Assembly (NCBI RefSeq): GCF_900177745.1
Contig: NZ_FXAR01000008.1
Coordinates: 62,001-126,000, forward strand
Origin: Corynebacterium pollutisoli
Lineage (GTDB): Bacteria > Actinomycetota > Actinomycetes > Mycobacteriales > Mycobacteriaceae
DNA length: 64,000 nt
Direction: 5' to 3'
The position numbers and the translations under genes were made by a program. The first letter of the stretch is position 1; each line of letters opens with the position of its first letter. Below the pieces are notes generated by a model that was not told the DNA's origin, did not search any database, and saw only the letters and a list, made by a program, of their open reading frames with translations. Shown piece by piece: positions 8,907 through 17,094 of the stretch.

Positions 8907-8935
8907 ACAGTAGCGCAGTGTGAGCGGCGTAACAA
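8907..8935 (-). promoter_or_regulatory. Candidate promoter of the CoA-transferase/amidohydrolase/iclR operon
   Basis: Minus strand TTGTTA (8935-8930), a 17-base spacer, and TACTGT (8912-8907). The transcript would start near 8900, leaving a leader of about 70 bases. The flanking stretch 8836-9243 holds no gene; an A-rich run near 8940-8952 lies upstream of the -35 box and marks the edge of the low-GC block. Confidence 0.35.
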
Positions 8936-9243
8936 TAGAAGGAGAAAAAAATTCTCACGTCACGGCCCGTTCACACGCTTGAACCTGGGCTGTTGCGATT
9001 GGTGGTGGAACCGTTTCTCCCCCATTCGAGGTTCCGTCCAGCGCAATCTTCTCCCCGGCACGTATTCCAGAATGTGCCCTGCTGTCCCCCAGCGAGCGTC
9101 AAACGGACAACATTGTGGCAGAAGCAACGCCTCCCCCTGCACATTCCTGGTTGTCCGGACTTGTCCCGGTTTTCCTCGGGGTTCGCCCTGAAGTTGCTTT
9201 CCCGGAGCAGACAGCCACCCGGCACCGGCCTAACGTCCAGGTC

Positions 9244-10308
9244 ATGAGCACAGTTCACGCCCCCGACCGCGTGCCCTACGACCGCTACGACAGGCCCCTC
9301 ACCTTCTACGTCCTCGCCACCCTGATCCCCTGGGCTCTGTGGGTGCCCGGCGCCTGGTTCAGCCACCAGGACCAGGCCGGGCCGGCGACCCTGCTGGCGC
9401 TCGCCGGACTCTTCGCGCCGCTCGGTGTCGTGTGGTGGCTGACCCGCCACGACCGCGCACTGCAACGCGACATGTGGCGCCGCGTGTGGGACTTCCGGCG
9501 TGTCCGCCCGGTGTGGACAGCCCTGGCGGTGGGGCTCATGCCGGGGGCGGTGGTCGTCTCCTCGGCCCTCTCCCTGCTGTTCGGGTACTCCCCCGAGCAG
9601 TTCCTGTGGCGGGGCGGGGCGACGTTCGCCGTCGGTGTCCTCTCCGGGTGGGCGGTGCTCGTCCTGGCGCCGGTCATCGAGGAGCTCGCGTGGCACTCCT
9701 ACGGCACGGACTCCCTGCGCAGCCGCTTCTCGTTGTTCACATCATCACTCATCTTCGCGGTGGTCTGGGCTCTGTGGCATGCCCCGCTCGCCCTGTTCGC
9801 GGGCTCGTCGCAGGAACAGACTGTCGCGCAGGGGTGGATCCACGCCCTCAACTTCCCGCTGGGCATGCTGCCCTTCGTCCTGCTGATGAACTGGGTCTGC
9901 TACCAGGGTGACCGCAACATCACGCTCACGATCCTCTTCCACCTCGGCGCGAACCTGAGCACACAGGTGATGGCGACGCACCCGGACACGGAGGTCATGG
10001 CCACCGGGGTACTGCTCGTCATCACCGCGGTCGTGCTGTGGCGGGAGCGGGCCCAGTTCTTCACACCCCCGGATCGTCAGGCGGGGCGTCAGGCGGGCCG
10101 CAGCTCCAGCAGCCGACCGGCGGGGCCGTCCTCGAGCACCCAGATCGCGCCGTCGGGGGCCTCGGCCAGCGCCCGGATGCGCGCGCCCATCTCCCACTCG
10201 TCCACCACGGTGGCGGGTTCACCGAGTTCGACGCGGACGATCTTCTCCCCGGACAGGCCTCCGAGGAGGGCGGAGTCGGCCCAGCCGTCGAAAAGCTCCC
10301 CGGAGTAG
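9244..10308 (+). CDS. CPBP-family (CAAX protease/bacteriocin-processing-like) membrane protein
   Basis: A 354-residue reading frame with several membrane segments (first near 23-40). Motif 1 is VIEELAWHSYG, with the glutamate pair of CPBP enzymes but WHSYG instead of the usual WRG; motif 2 is WALWHAPL; motif 3 is LFHLGANLS with the H/N pair. ATG 9244 follows TAACGT by seven bases (leaderless style). The family body ends near residue 280 (LWRERAQFFTPP). After that the frame continues through a short repeat (GRQAGRQAGR) and about 220 bases antisense to the next gene, a Ser/Pro/Arg-rich tail unlikely to be functional. The normal stop has probably been lost. Substrate unknown. Confidence 0.7.
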   Translation: MSTVHAPDRVPYDRYDRPLTFYVLATLIPWALWVPGAWFSHQDQAGPATLLALAGLFAPLGVVWWLTRHDRALQRDMWRRVWDFRRVRPVWTALAVGLMPGAVVVSSALSLLFGYSPEQFLWRGGATFAVGVLSGWAVLVLAPVIEELAWHSYGTDSLRSRFSLFTSSLIFAVVWALWHAPLALFAGSSQEQTVAQGWIHALNFPLGMLPFVLLMNWVCYQGDRNITLTILFHLGANLSTQVMATHPDTEVMATGVLLVITAVVLWRERAQFFTPPDRQAGRQAGRSSSSRPAGPSSSTQIAPSGASASARMRAPISHSSTTVAGSPSSTRTIFSPDRPPRRAESAQPSKSSPE

Positions 10309-11243
10309 ATGAGCAGGTTGCCCGGCGAGATCGACGGCACCCACCACGCGGCCGGGCCGTGGAAGCCGTCCCCGGCGGTGTGGTCGGGGATGGGGTCGTC
10401 GTTGTAGTGGATGCCCATGGATGCCTCGGGCCAGCCGTAGTTGTCGCCCTCGACGAGGAGGTTGAGTTCGTCGCCGCCTTGCGGGCCCATCTCGGAGACC
10501 CAGATCCGGCCCTGCGCGTCCGTGTCGATGCCCAGCGGATTGCGGTGGCCCATCGTCCACTGCTCCGTGCCCCAGGGATTGTCGGGGGCGGGGCGGCCGT
10601 CGAGGGTGAGGCGCAGGACGGAACCGAGATTCGTGTCATTCTCCTGCGCGGGGGTCATTTCCTGGCGGTCCCCCGAGGTGACGTAGAGGTGATCGCCGTC
10701 GATGAGCAGACGCAGGGAGAGGTGGCCGTTGCCGGCGGCCGGGGTCTGCTCCCAGATCTCCTGCAACCCCGTCAACTCATGCCCGGTCATGTCCAGGTAC
10801 GCGCGGCCGACCACACCCTGGGCGCCGTTGGTGTGCGGGCGCACCCAGCTGAGGTAGATCATGCCGTCCTGTTCGAAGGTCGGGCCCGGGATGATGTCGT
10901 GCATACCGGCCTGCCCCTGCGCATGAACCTCGGGCAGCCCGGTGATCTCGGTGACTTCGCCGGTGGTCTGGTCCCGCAGCTGCAGCGCACCGCGCCGCTC
11001 CGCGATGAGCAGGTGGTCGGTGCCGGGCAGGAAGGCCATCGCCCAGCCGGTGGTGAACGTGCCGTGCTCGTCGATGGTGAAGTCCCGGGTCTCATCGTTC
11101 ACCGGGGTGGGGGCGGTCTCCCCTTGCGGGGGCGCGGCCGGGGCGACGGTGGCCCCCTCCGTCGGCGGCGTGACCTCCTCGGGCGTGGCGGAACACCCCG
11201 TGAACAGGGCGACGGCCGTTGACAGGGCAAGGATTCGGCGCAT
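10089..11243 (-). CDS. Lipoprotein glucose/sorbosone dehydrogenase-like protein (PQQ-type beta-propeller)
   Basis: A 384-residue exported protein. The N-terminus MRRILALSTAVALFTGCSAT is a lipoprotein signal with lipobox LFTGC. The mature part is the soluble aldose/sorbosone dehydrogenase beta-propeller (WAMAFLPGTDHLLIAERRG, GMHDIIPGPTFEQDGMIYL, YNDDPIPDHTAGDGFHGPAAW). It would oxidise sugars or aldehydes at the cell surface with PQQ; no PQQ biosynthesis genes are in the window, so the cofactor must come from elsewhere or the protein may not be catalytic. ATG 11243 follows TAGGGT by six bases. Its 3' end overlaps the tail of the convergent CPBP frame. Confidence 0.8.
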   Translation of the reverse strand: MRRILALSTAVALFTGCSATPEEVTPPTEGATVAPAAPPQGETAPTPVNDETRDFTIDEHGTFTTGWAMAFLPGTDHLLIAERRGALQLRDQTTGEVTEITGLPEVHAQGQAGMHDIIPGPTFEQDGMIYLSWVRPHTNGAQGVVGRAYLDMTGHELTGLQEIWEQTPAAGNGHLSLRLLIDGDHLYVTSGDRQEMTPAQENDTNLGSVLRLTLDGRPAPDNPWGTEQWTMGHRNPLGIDTDAQGRIWVSEMGPQGGDELNLLVEGDNYGWPEASMGIHYNDDPIPDHTAGDGFHGPAAWWVPSISPGNLLIYSGELFDGWADSALLGGLSGEKIVRVELGEPATVVDEWEMGARIRALAEAPDGAIWVLEDGPAGRLLELRPA

Positions 11244-11309
11244 GCCCCCACCCTAGTCAGCGCGAAAGTGTGGTGCGATTCATCACGCGGTCTTTATAAC
11301 AATTTGAAA

Positions 11310-12650
11310 ATGTCTCGACCCGTGAAGAAGACGATCTCCACCCTCGCCCTGTCCGCCTCCCTCACCATCGGTGGTGGTCTCGTCAGCGTCGCGGTGCTGC
11401 CCCCCCCCACCGCCGTCGCCCAGAGTTCCGGCAGCTCCGGGTCCAGTGGCGAGCGCCGGCAGCCGAACGACGTCGAGTTCGGCGACGACCATGTCGACGG
11501 CCCGCTGGTGGTCTCCGTCATCGGTGACCTGCTGGGCGTCGGCATCTCCGATGACATCGGGCTGCTCATCGGCGACCTGGGCATCATGGCCCAGATCGGC
11601 GAGGGCGAGGAGTTCGCCATCATCTTCGGTGACTCCTGGCGCGGCCCCGCCTTCGGCCAGGGCGAGTGGATGAGCCCAGTGGGTGTCGTCGCGGTGAAGA
11701 ACCCGGACGGCCGCATCGAGATCCTCCGCCCGCTCAACGAGGGTGAGATCGCCGAGCAGCTCATCGACTACTCGCACGACAACGGCATCACCGTCATCCC
11801 GTCCGACGCCATCAACATCGACGGCACCCTGTACATGCAGGGCATGTGGAACCAGGGCATCGGCAACGTCCTGTGCACCCAGATCTGGAAGTCGGAGGAC
11901 AACGGCGCGTCCTGGGAGTCCGTGGGCGTCACCGACACGTCCTACATGAACGGGCTGGGCAACCTCATCACCTGGGAGATGGGACCGGACGGCTACGTCT
12001 ACGTCATGTCCTCGGAGTTCAAGCGCGCGGACGACGTGTACCTCTCCCGCTTCCGGCCCGCCCAGATCGCCGACCGCTCCACCTGGGAGCATTACGACAC
12101 CCGCACCGGCACCTGGTCGGCCACCTTCGCCGGTACCCCGATCCTCGCCGACGACGTCTCCGCCGGCGAGATGACCCTGCGCTACATCGAGGGCCACTGG
12201 GTGCTGGCGATGTTCAACGCCGAGACCTACACGGTGGAGGTCCGCATCACCGGGAACATCACCGATGACTGGGACGCGGTCACCCCGGCCCCCGTCATCC
12301 TCGGCGGCAACTGGCGCGACCCGCAGGACGCCGGCAACTTCGCCCAGGTCTACGGCGCGTACATCGTGCCCGGGTCGACCATCGGCAACATGGACCTGGT
12401 GGTCTCCCAGTGGAACACCGCGAACAACCGTCGCTACATGTCGACCCAGTTCAACGTCACGGGTCTCGACGAGTCCTTCGGCATCGGCACCGATGTGGCT
12501 GCCCCGCAGGGTCGCATGGCCCCGCAGACCGTCCCGCAGGACCGCGTCGGCGACGCCTCCGTCCTCGGTGTCACCGAGGTCGAGGTCACCGATCAGGCCC
12601 CGGAGCAGGGCTTCCTGGGCACCGACCTCACGGTTGTGCCGCTGCAGTAA
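11310..12650 (+). CDS. Secreted DUF4185-like protein, possible D-arabinan hydrolase
   Basis: A 446-residue exported protein: Sec signal peptide to about residue 38 (PPPTAVAQ), a Ser/Gly linker, then a beta-propeller-like domain with FGDSWRGPAFGQGEW, TQIWKSEDNGASWESVG and ILGGNWRDPQDAGNFAQVYG. These resemble the DUF4185 family, some members of which are now known as endo-D-arabinanases acting on mycobacterial arabinogalactan, so a role in corynebacterial cell-wall turnover is plausible but inferred. ATG 11310 has no Shine-Dalgarno; TATAAC sits nine bases upstream, so the message may be leaderless. An in-frame start at 11268 would spoil the signal peptide. The last 23 bases overlap the convergent gene. 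Confidence 0.65.
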   Translation: MSRPVKKTISTLALSASLTIGGGLVSVAVLPPPTAVAQSSGSSGSSGERRQPNDVEFGDDHVDGPLVVSVIGDLLGVGISDDIGLLIGDLGIMAQIGEGEEFAIIFGDSWRGPAFGQGEWMSPVGVVAVKNPDGRIEILRPLNEGEIAEQLIDYSHDNGITVIPSDAINIDGTLYMQGMWNQGIGNVLCTQIWKSEDNGASWESVGVTDTSYMNGLGNLITWEMGPDGYVYVMSSEFKRADDVYLSRFRPAQIADRSTWEHYDTRTGTWSATFAGTPILADDVSAGEMTLRYIEGHWVLAMFNAETYTVEVRITGNITDDWDAVTPAPVILGGNWRDPQDAGNFAQVYGAYIVPGSTIGNMDLVVSQWNTANNRRYMSTQFNVTGLDESFGIGTDVAAPQGRMAPQTVPQDRVGDASVLGVTEVEVTDQAPEQGFLGTDLTVVPLQ

Positions 12651-13656
12651 GGGTGCGCTGCCACGCCCCGAGCGCGGAGGTCGGGGTGAAGCCGAGGGTG
12701 CGGTTGATGTCGAGCATCCACCGGTTCTCCCCGGCGTTCCAGGTGTGCAGGCGCCGCGCCTGAGGGCGCAGTTCCTGCAGGTGGGTGAGGTTGGCCCGTT
12801 TGAGTGCCAGGCCCAGCCCGTGCCCGCGGTCCTCGCAACGCACGAGGGTGTCCATCTGATGGGCGACCTCGGGCTGTCCGTCCGGACTCTCCAGCATGGT
12901 GTAGCCGACCGGCTCGCCTTCCGGGCCCAGCGCCACCGCCCACAGCCGGGTACGCCGCGCACTGCGCGCCACCTCCTCCTCCCGGCGGATCCGCGTGGCA
13001 TCCCACGCCGCCTCCTCCGCCTCCCGACTGCCGTTCGGCGCGTCCGTCGTCATCCGAGCCCGCAGGTCCGCCATGCCGTCGAGCAGGTGTTCCGGCGTTT
13101 CGCCGGTCCAGGTCACCAGCTCGTACCGCTTATCGACGTCCCCCTCCCCCACCGTCACCGGCAGCTGCAGGGTGTTCGTCACCTCGACCTGGTCGAGGAC
13201 GAAGCCACGCTCCTGCAGCCGGTCGGTCACCGGTGTCGCCTCCACCGCTCCGCTGCCGGTTGCGGCGGTGAGGGTGGGTTCCTCCTGCCGCGAGTACTCC
13301 CACCAGGTGACGGCCGTGCGACGCTCCTGCCGGCACAGGTCCTGGAACGCCGGGTACAGGGCGTCGAGAAGCGGGAGCGGATCGCGGTCCGGCAGGACCG
13401 TCGCCTGCACGTGGACCGTGTGGACTTTGTCGCGGCGCGGCAGGAAGACGTGCAGGAACGCGACCTCGTCGCACAGGATGATGAGCTGCGCCTCGTCCTC
13501 GTCGTGCGAATAGGCCGCAAGCGTGTCGGCGCGGTGGTGGAAATCCGTGTGACCCAGGAGGGCCTGCTCCGCCTGCCCACCTATCGAGGCAGCGACCAGG
13601 GCCGCCCGCGCCGGGGTGTCCGCACGGCCGAGGTCGTGGTGGATGGTGGCGTTCAA
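12628..13656 (-). CDS. GNAT-family N-acetyltransferase
   Basis: A 342-residue protein with tandem GNAT-like halves as in mycothiol-synthase-like proteins. The C-terminal half contains the acetyl-CoA loop RCEDRGHGLGLALKRANL and then NAGENRWMLDINRTLGF, the conserved C-terminal GNAT signature. The acceptor is unknown. TTG 13656 is chosen because TAGACT lies seven bases before it, the leaderless pattern common here; ATG 13686, ten codons upstream, has neither ribosome site nor -10 box. The end overlaps the DUF4185-like gene by 23 bases. Confidence 0.72.
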   Translation of the reverse strand: MNATIHHDLGRADTPARAALVAASIGGQAEQALLGHTDFHHRADTLAAYSHDEDEAQLIILCDEVAFLHVFLPRRDKVHTVHVQATVLPDRDPLPLLDALYPAFQDLCRQERRTAVTWWEYSRQEEPTLTAATGSGAVEATPVTDRLQERGFVLDQVEVTNTLQLPVTVGEGDVDKRYELVTWTGETPEHLLDGMADLRARMTTDAPNGSREAEEAAWDATRIRREEEVARSARRTRLWAVALGPEGEPVGYTMLESPDGQPEVAHQMDTLVRCEDRGHGLGLALKRANLTHLQELRPQARRLHTWNAGENRWMLDINRTLGFTPTSALGAWQRTLTAAAQP

Positions 13657-13818
13657 CGGGCCGAGTCTACGTATCCTCGGGGTCATGCGGATCGAGCGGA
13701 TCGTGCGGGAGCATCTCCCGCGGCCCGCCGCCGGGCGGGCGGCCAGTTTTAGGCTGCTTGTCGACGCCCGCGGTGATCGACGGGTCCGCCCCCGTAAGGC
13801 CTCGTCCGAGCCCGGCCG

Positions 13819-16221
13819 CTACACCTCCCAGCGCACCTCTTCCGGGTGCTTGTCCTCGCGCCACCCGCGCCACACGGCCTGGCGGACGCGCCCCTCACGG
13901 GTCCGCCCCGCCAGGGACACCTCGGCGACGAGCTTCGGAGTGACGAACCACGCGTCGGACTGGTCCGCCTCCGGCACGTCGTCCACGGGCGGGGTCTTGC
14001 GCTCGATCCGGCGGAGCACCTGTTCGATGTCCCGCAGTTGCGCGGCGGTGAAACCGGTGCCGACGCGGCCCGCGTAACGCAGCCCGCCACTCTCATCCGG
14101 CACCGCCACCAGCAGCGACCCTATCCCGCCGGCCCGCCCGCCCTTGCCGTGGCGGGCGCCGATGACCACCACCTCCTGATGCAGCTGCGTCTTCAGTTTC
14201 AGCCACGCCCTCCCCCGCTTGCCGGGCAGGTAGGTGGAGTCGGCGCGCTTGGCCACCACCCCCTCCAGTCCCAGCTCGCGGCTGACCTTCTCCGCCTGCG
14301 CGAGACTGCCGGTGTGCGCGGGAGGGACGGTGACGTGCTCCCCCTCCGCCAGCACCTCGCGCAGGAGTGCGCGGCGCTGACGGTACGGAGTCCGCAGCTG
14401 CGGACTCGCGTCCGCGGCACCCGGCGCGCCGAGCTGGAGGATGTCGAAGACCATGTAGCGCAGGGTCACCTCCCCGACCTCCCCCTTTGCCGCGGCCTGC
14501 AGCAGCCCGAAGTCGGGGCGTCCCCGGTCATCGAGGGCGACGAGCTCCCCGTCGAGGATCGCGCCGTCCGGCAGCAGGTCCACCAGCTCCGCGGCCGGCG
14601 GGAACAGATCGGTGTAGTCGTGGCCGTTGCGGCTGGCCAGCACCACCGCCCCGCCCCCGACGCCGGCGATGATCCGGTAGCCGTCCCACTTCATCTCGTA
14701 GTCCCACGTCTCGCCGTCCTGCACGCCGAGGCGCACGTCCGCCGGGGTGCCGGGGGTCGCCAGCATCGCCGACGGCAGGTCGGCGACGGTGAAGGAGGCG
14801 GACAGGGGGTCGGGGGCGACGGGGCGTCGAGAAGCATTGTCCGGCTGGTCCTTCATGTACTTCAGCAGCCAGTGCTTGTCCTCCCCCATGCCCGGCGCGT
14901 GGATGAGCGCGAAGCGGCGCGGCGCCCCGCCGAGGCCGCCGTCGGGCCGGCCGTGGAGCACCGCGATGACCTCCTTGCCCTCGCGCCATTTCTCCAGCTC
15001 AATGGTGCCGGAGTCCCAGATGCTCACCTCGCCGGCACCGTACTCCCCCTTGGTGATCGTCCCCTCGAAGGTGGCGTACTCGAGCGGGTGGTCCTCGGTC
15101 TGCACGGCCAGCCGGTTGAGCTCCGGGTCGAGCGGCGGCCCCTTGGGCACCGCCCAGGAGACGAGCACGCCGTCGTGCTCGAGGCGGAAGTCCCAGTGCA
15201 GGCGGCGGGCGTGGTGCTCCTGGATGACGAAGATCGGCTGCGCATTGCTTGTCGACGGCCGCCCCATCGGCACCGGTTCCGCCGTCTTCGCGGGATCGCG
15301 CATGGAACGGTAGGTCGCCAGACGGTCGGGGGCCTGCTCACGCAGGGGCTCGAGTGGATCGAGGCCCTCGGCCACCCGCTCGAGCACCTCGGTGTACTCC
15401 AGGTGCCGCAGGTCCGGGCCCGCCAACTCCTCCCAGGTGCGCGGCGCGGCGACGGTCGGGCGGGTGCGGCCGCGCAGGGAGTACGGGCTGACGGTGGTCT
15501 TGGAGGAGTTGTTCTGCGACCAGTCGAGGAACACCTTCCCGGCGCGCGCCGACCTCTTCATGGAGGAGACGACCTCGTCCGGGTGGTCGGCCTCCAGCGC
15601 GCGGGCGAGTTCACGGGCGACCTGCGAGATGGTCTCGGAGTTGTGTTTCCCGTCGAGCGCCGCGTAGAGGTGGATGCCTTTCGACCCCGAGGTCACGGGG
15701 TGGGCGGGCATGCCCATGTCCTCGAGGATCTCACGGCACCAGCCGGCCACCTCGGCGCACTCCGGCAGACCCGCGCCCTCCCCCGGGTCGAGGTCCAGGA
15801 CGAGGCGGTCGGGGTTGCGGGGCTGACCGTTGGCCCCGAAACGCCACTGCGGGGTGTGCAGTTCCAGGGCCGCGACCTGCGCGAACCAGGCGAGGACGGC
15901 CTCGTCCTCCGCCAGCGGGTAGTGGTTGGTGGTGGTCTTGTGGGCGATCTTCCCCGTGGGGATCCAGTCGGGGGCGGAGTCCTCGAGGTCCTTGGCGTAG
16001 AACACCTGTCCCGGCTTCTTCTCCGTGACCACGCCGTCGACCCAGCGTTTCCGGGTGACGGGGCGGCTGGTGAGCTGCGGGAGGAGCACCTCGGCCACGG
16101 CCAGGTAGTAGTGCATGACATCGGCCTTCGTCGTGCCCGTCTCCGGGTAGAGCACCTTGTCCAGGTTGCTCACCGCGAGAGTGCGCCCGCCGATCCGGAA
16201 CTGCTTTCTGCTGCCCGCCAT
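13819..16221 (-). CDS. ligD: ATP-dependent DNA ligase LigD (polymerase-phosphoesterase-ligase)
   Basis: An 800-residue end-joining enzyme with domains in mycobacterial order. The primase-polymerase is at about 1-300 (TNHYPLAEDEAVLAWFAQ, RLVLDLDPGEG), the 3'-phosphoesterase at about 330-470 (HHARRLHWDFRLEHDG, EDHPLEYATFEG), and the ligase at about 500-800 with the AMP-accepting lysine in EMKWDGYR (near 510) and GVVAKRADSTYLPGKR. It fills, trims and seals double-strand breaks with Ku. ATG 16221 has AGGAAGGAC upstream and starts 30 bases from the divergent ku gene, so their promoters must overlap. Longer upstream frame through ku is rejected. Confidence 0.93.
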   Translation of the reverse strand: MAGSRKQFRIGGRTLAVSNLDKVLYPETGTTKADVMHYYLAVAEVLLPQLTSRPVTRKRWVDGVVTEKKPGQVFYAKDLEDSAPDWIPTGKIAHKTTTNHYPLAEDEAVLAWFAQVAALELHTPQWRFGANGQPRNPDRLVLDLDPGEGAGLPECAEVAGWCREILEDMGMPAHPVTSGSKGIHLYAALDGKHNSETISQVARELARALEADHPDEVVSSMKRSARAGKVFLDWSQNNSSKTTVSPYSLRGRTRPTVAAPRTWEELAGPDLRHLEYTEVLERVAEGLDPLEPLREQAPDRLATYRSMRDPAKTAEPVPMGRPSTSNAQPIFVIQEHHARRLHWDFRLEHDGVLVSWAVPKGPPLDPELNRLAVQTEDHPLEYATFEGTITKGEYGAGEVSIWDSGTIELEKWREGKEVIAVLHGRPDGGLGGAPRRFALIHAPGMGEDKHWLLKYMKDQPDNASRRPVAPDPLSASFTVADLPSAMLATPGTPADVRLGVQDGETWDYEMKWDGYRIIAGVGGGAVVLASRNGHDYTDLFPPAAELVDLLPDGAILDGELVALDDRGRPDFGLLQAAAKGEVGEVTLRYMVFDILQLGAPGAADASPQLRTPYRQRRALLREVLAEGEHVTVPPAHTGSLAQAEKVSRELGLEGVVAKRADSTYLPGKRGRAWLKLKTQLHQEVVVIGARHGKGGRAGGIGSLLVAVPDESGGLRYAGRVGTGFTAAQLRDIEQVLRRIERKTPPVDDVPEADQSDAWFVTPKLVAEVSLAGRTREGRVRQAVWRGWREDKHPEEVRWEV

Positions 16222-16251
16222 GGCCCGTCCTTCCTGTATAAGCTTCATGCT

Positions 16252-17094
16252 ATGCGCGCAGTATGGACCGGAGCCATCACGTTCGGACTCGTTAACGTCC
16301 CCGTCAAAGCCTACGGGGCGGTGGAGGACCACGACATCTCCTTCCACCAGGTCCACGATAAGGACGGCGGTCGGATCCGCTACGAGCGGCGCTGCGAGGT
16401 GTGCGGGGAGAAGGTCGAGTACAAGAACATCGACAAGGCCTACGAGGAGGACGGCGACACCGTCATCATGACGGACGAAGACTTCGACGCCCTCCCCGAG
16501 GCGGAGAACAACGAGATCGAGGTCGTCCAGTTCGTCCCCTCCGAACAGGTCGACCCGATCATGCTCGAACGCAGCTACTTCCTCGAGCCGGAGGGCAAGA
16601 CCCCGAAGTCCTACCTGCTGCTGCGGCAGACGCTCGAGGCGACGGACCGCACCGCGATCGTCACGTTCGCGCTGCGCCAGAAGACCCGCCTCGGTGCCCT
16701 GCGGGTGCGCGGCAAGGTGCTCGTCCTGCAGGGTCTGCTGTGGGCGGACGAGGTCCGTGAGGTCGACTTCAAGGGCACGAAGTCGCGGGCGAAGATCTCC
16801 GACAAGGAACTCGAGCTCTCCGCGGCGCTCGTCGACCAGTACGCCTCCGACTTCACCCCGGAGAAGTTCGAGGACGAGTACCAGGTCGAACTGCGCAAGC
16901 TCATCGACGCTAAGCTCGCCGCCGGGGACACCCTCGACACGGAGGCCACCTTCGGCGAGCAGCCGGACGAGGACGACTCGGACGACGCCGACGTCGTCGA
17001 CCTCATGGAGGCGCTCAAGGCGTCGCTGGACAAGAAGCGCGGCGGGAAGAAGAAGACAGCCAAGAAGTCGACCAAGAAGTCGAAATCCGCTTAA
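16252..17094 (+). CDS. ku: Non-homologous end-joining protein Ku
   Basis: A 280-residue bacterial Ku beginning MRAVWTGAITFGLVNVPVK, with YERRCEVCGEKVEYKN and the core beta-barrel LLRQTLEATDRTAIVTFALRQ region, ending in a Lys-rich DNA-binding tail. It binds broken DNA ends as a homodimer and recruits LigD, encoded divergently 30 bases away. ATG 16252 follows TATAAG (16237-16242) by nine bases with no Shine-Dalgarno, so it is probably leaderless. Its stop overlaps the stop of the convergent broken monooxygenase gene. Confidence 0.95.
   Translation: MRAVWTGAITFGLVNVPVKAYGAVEDHDISFHQVHDKDGGRIRYERRCEVCGEKVEYKNIDKAYEEDGDTVIMTDEDFDALPEAENNEIEVVQFVPSEQVDPIMLERSYFLEPEGKTPKSYLLLRQTLEATDRTAIVTFALRQKTRLGALRVRGKVLVLQGLLWADEVREVDFKGTKSRAKISDKELELSAALVDQYASDFTPEKFEDEYQVELRKLIDAKLAAGDTLDTEATFGEQPDEDDSDDADVVDLMEALKASLDKKRGGKKKTAKKSTKKSKSA

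Noticed and set aside
11283..13001. Minus-strand frame of 572 codons opposite the DUF4185-like gene
   Set aside because: Low-complexity Val/Gly/Asp/Arg product typical of an antisense shadow in GC-rich DNA.
13846..17094. Long plus-strand frame joining antisense ligD with ku (over 1,000 codons)
   Set aside because: Its first 800 codons are antisense to ligD with no domain; the real ku starts at 16252.
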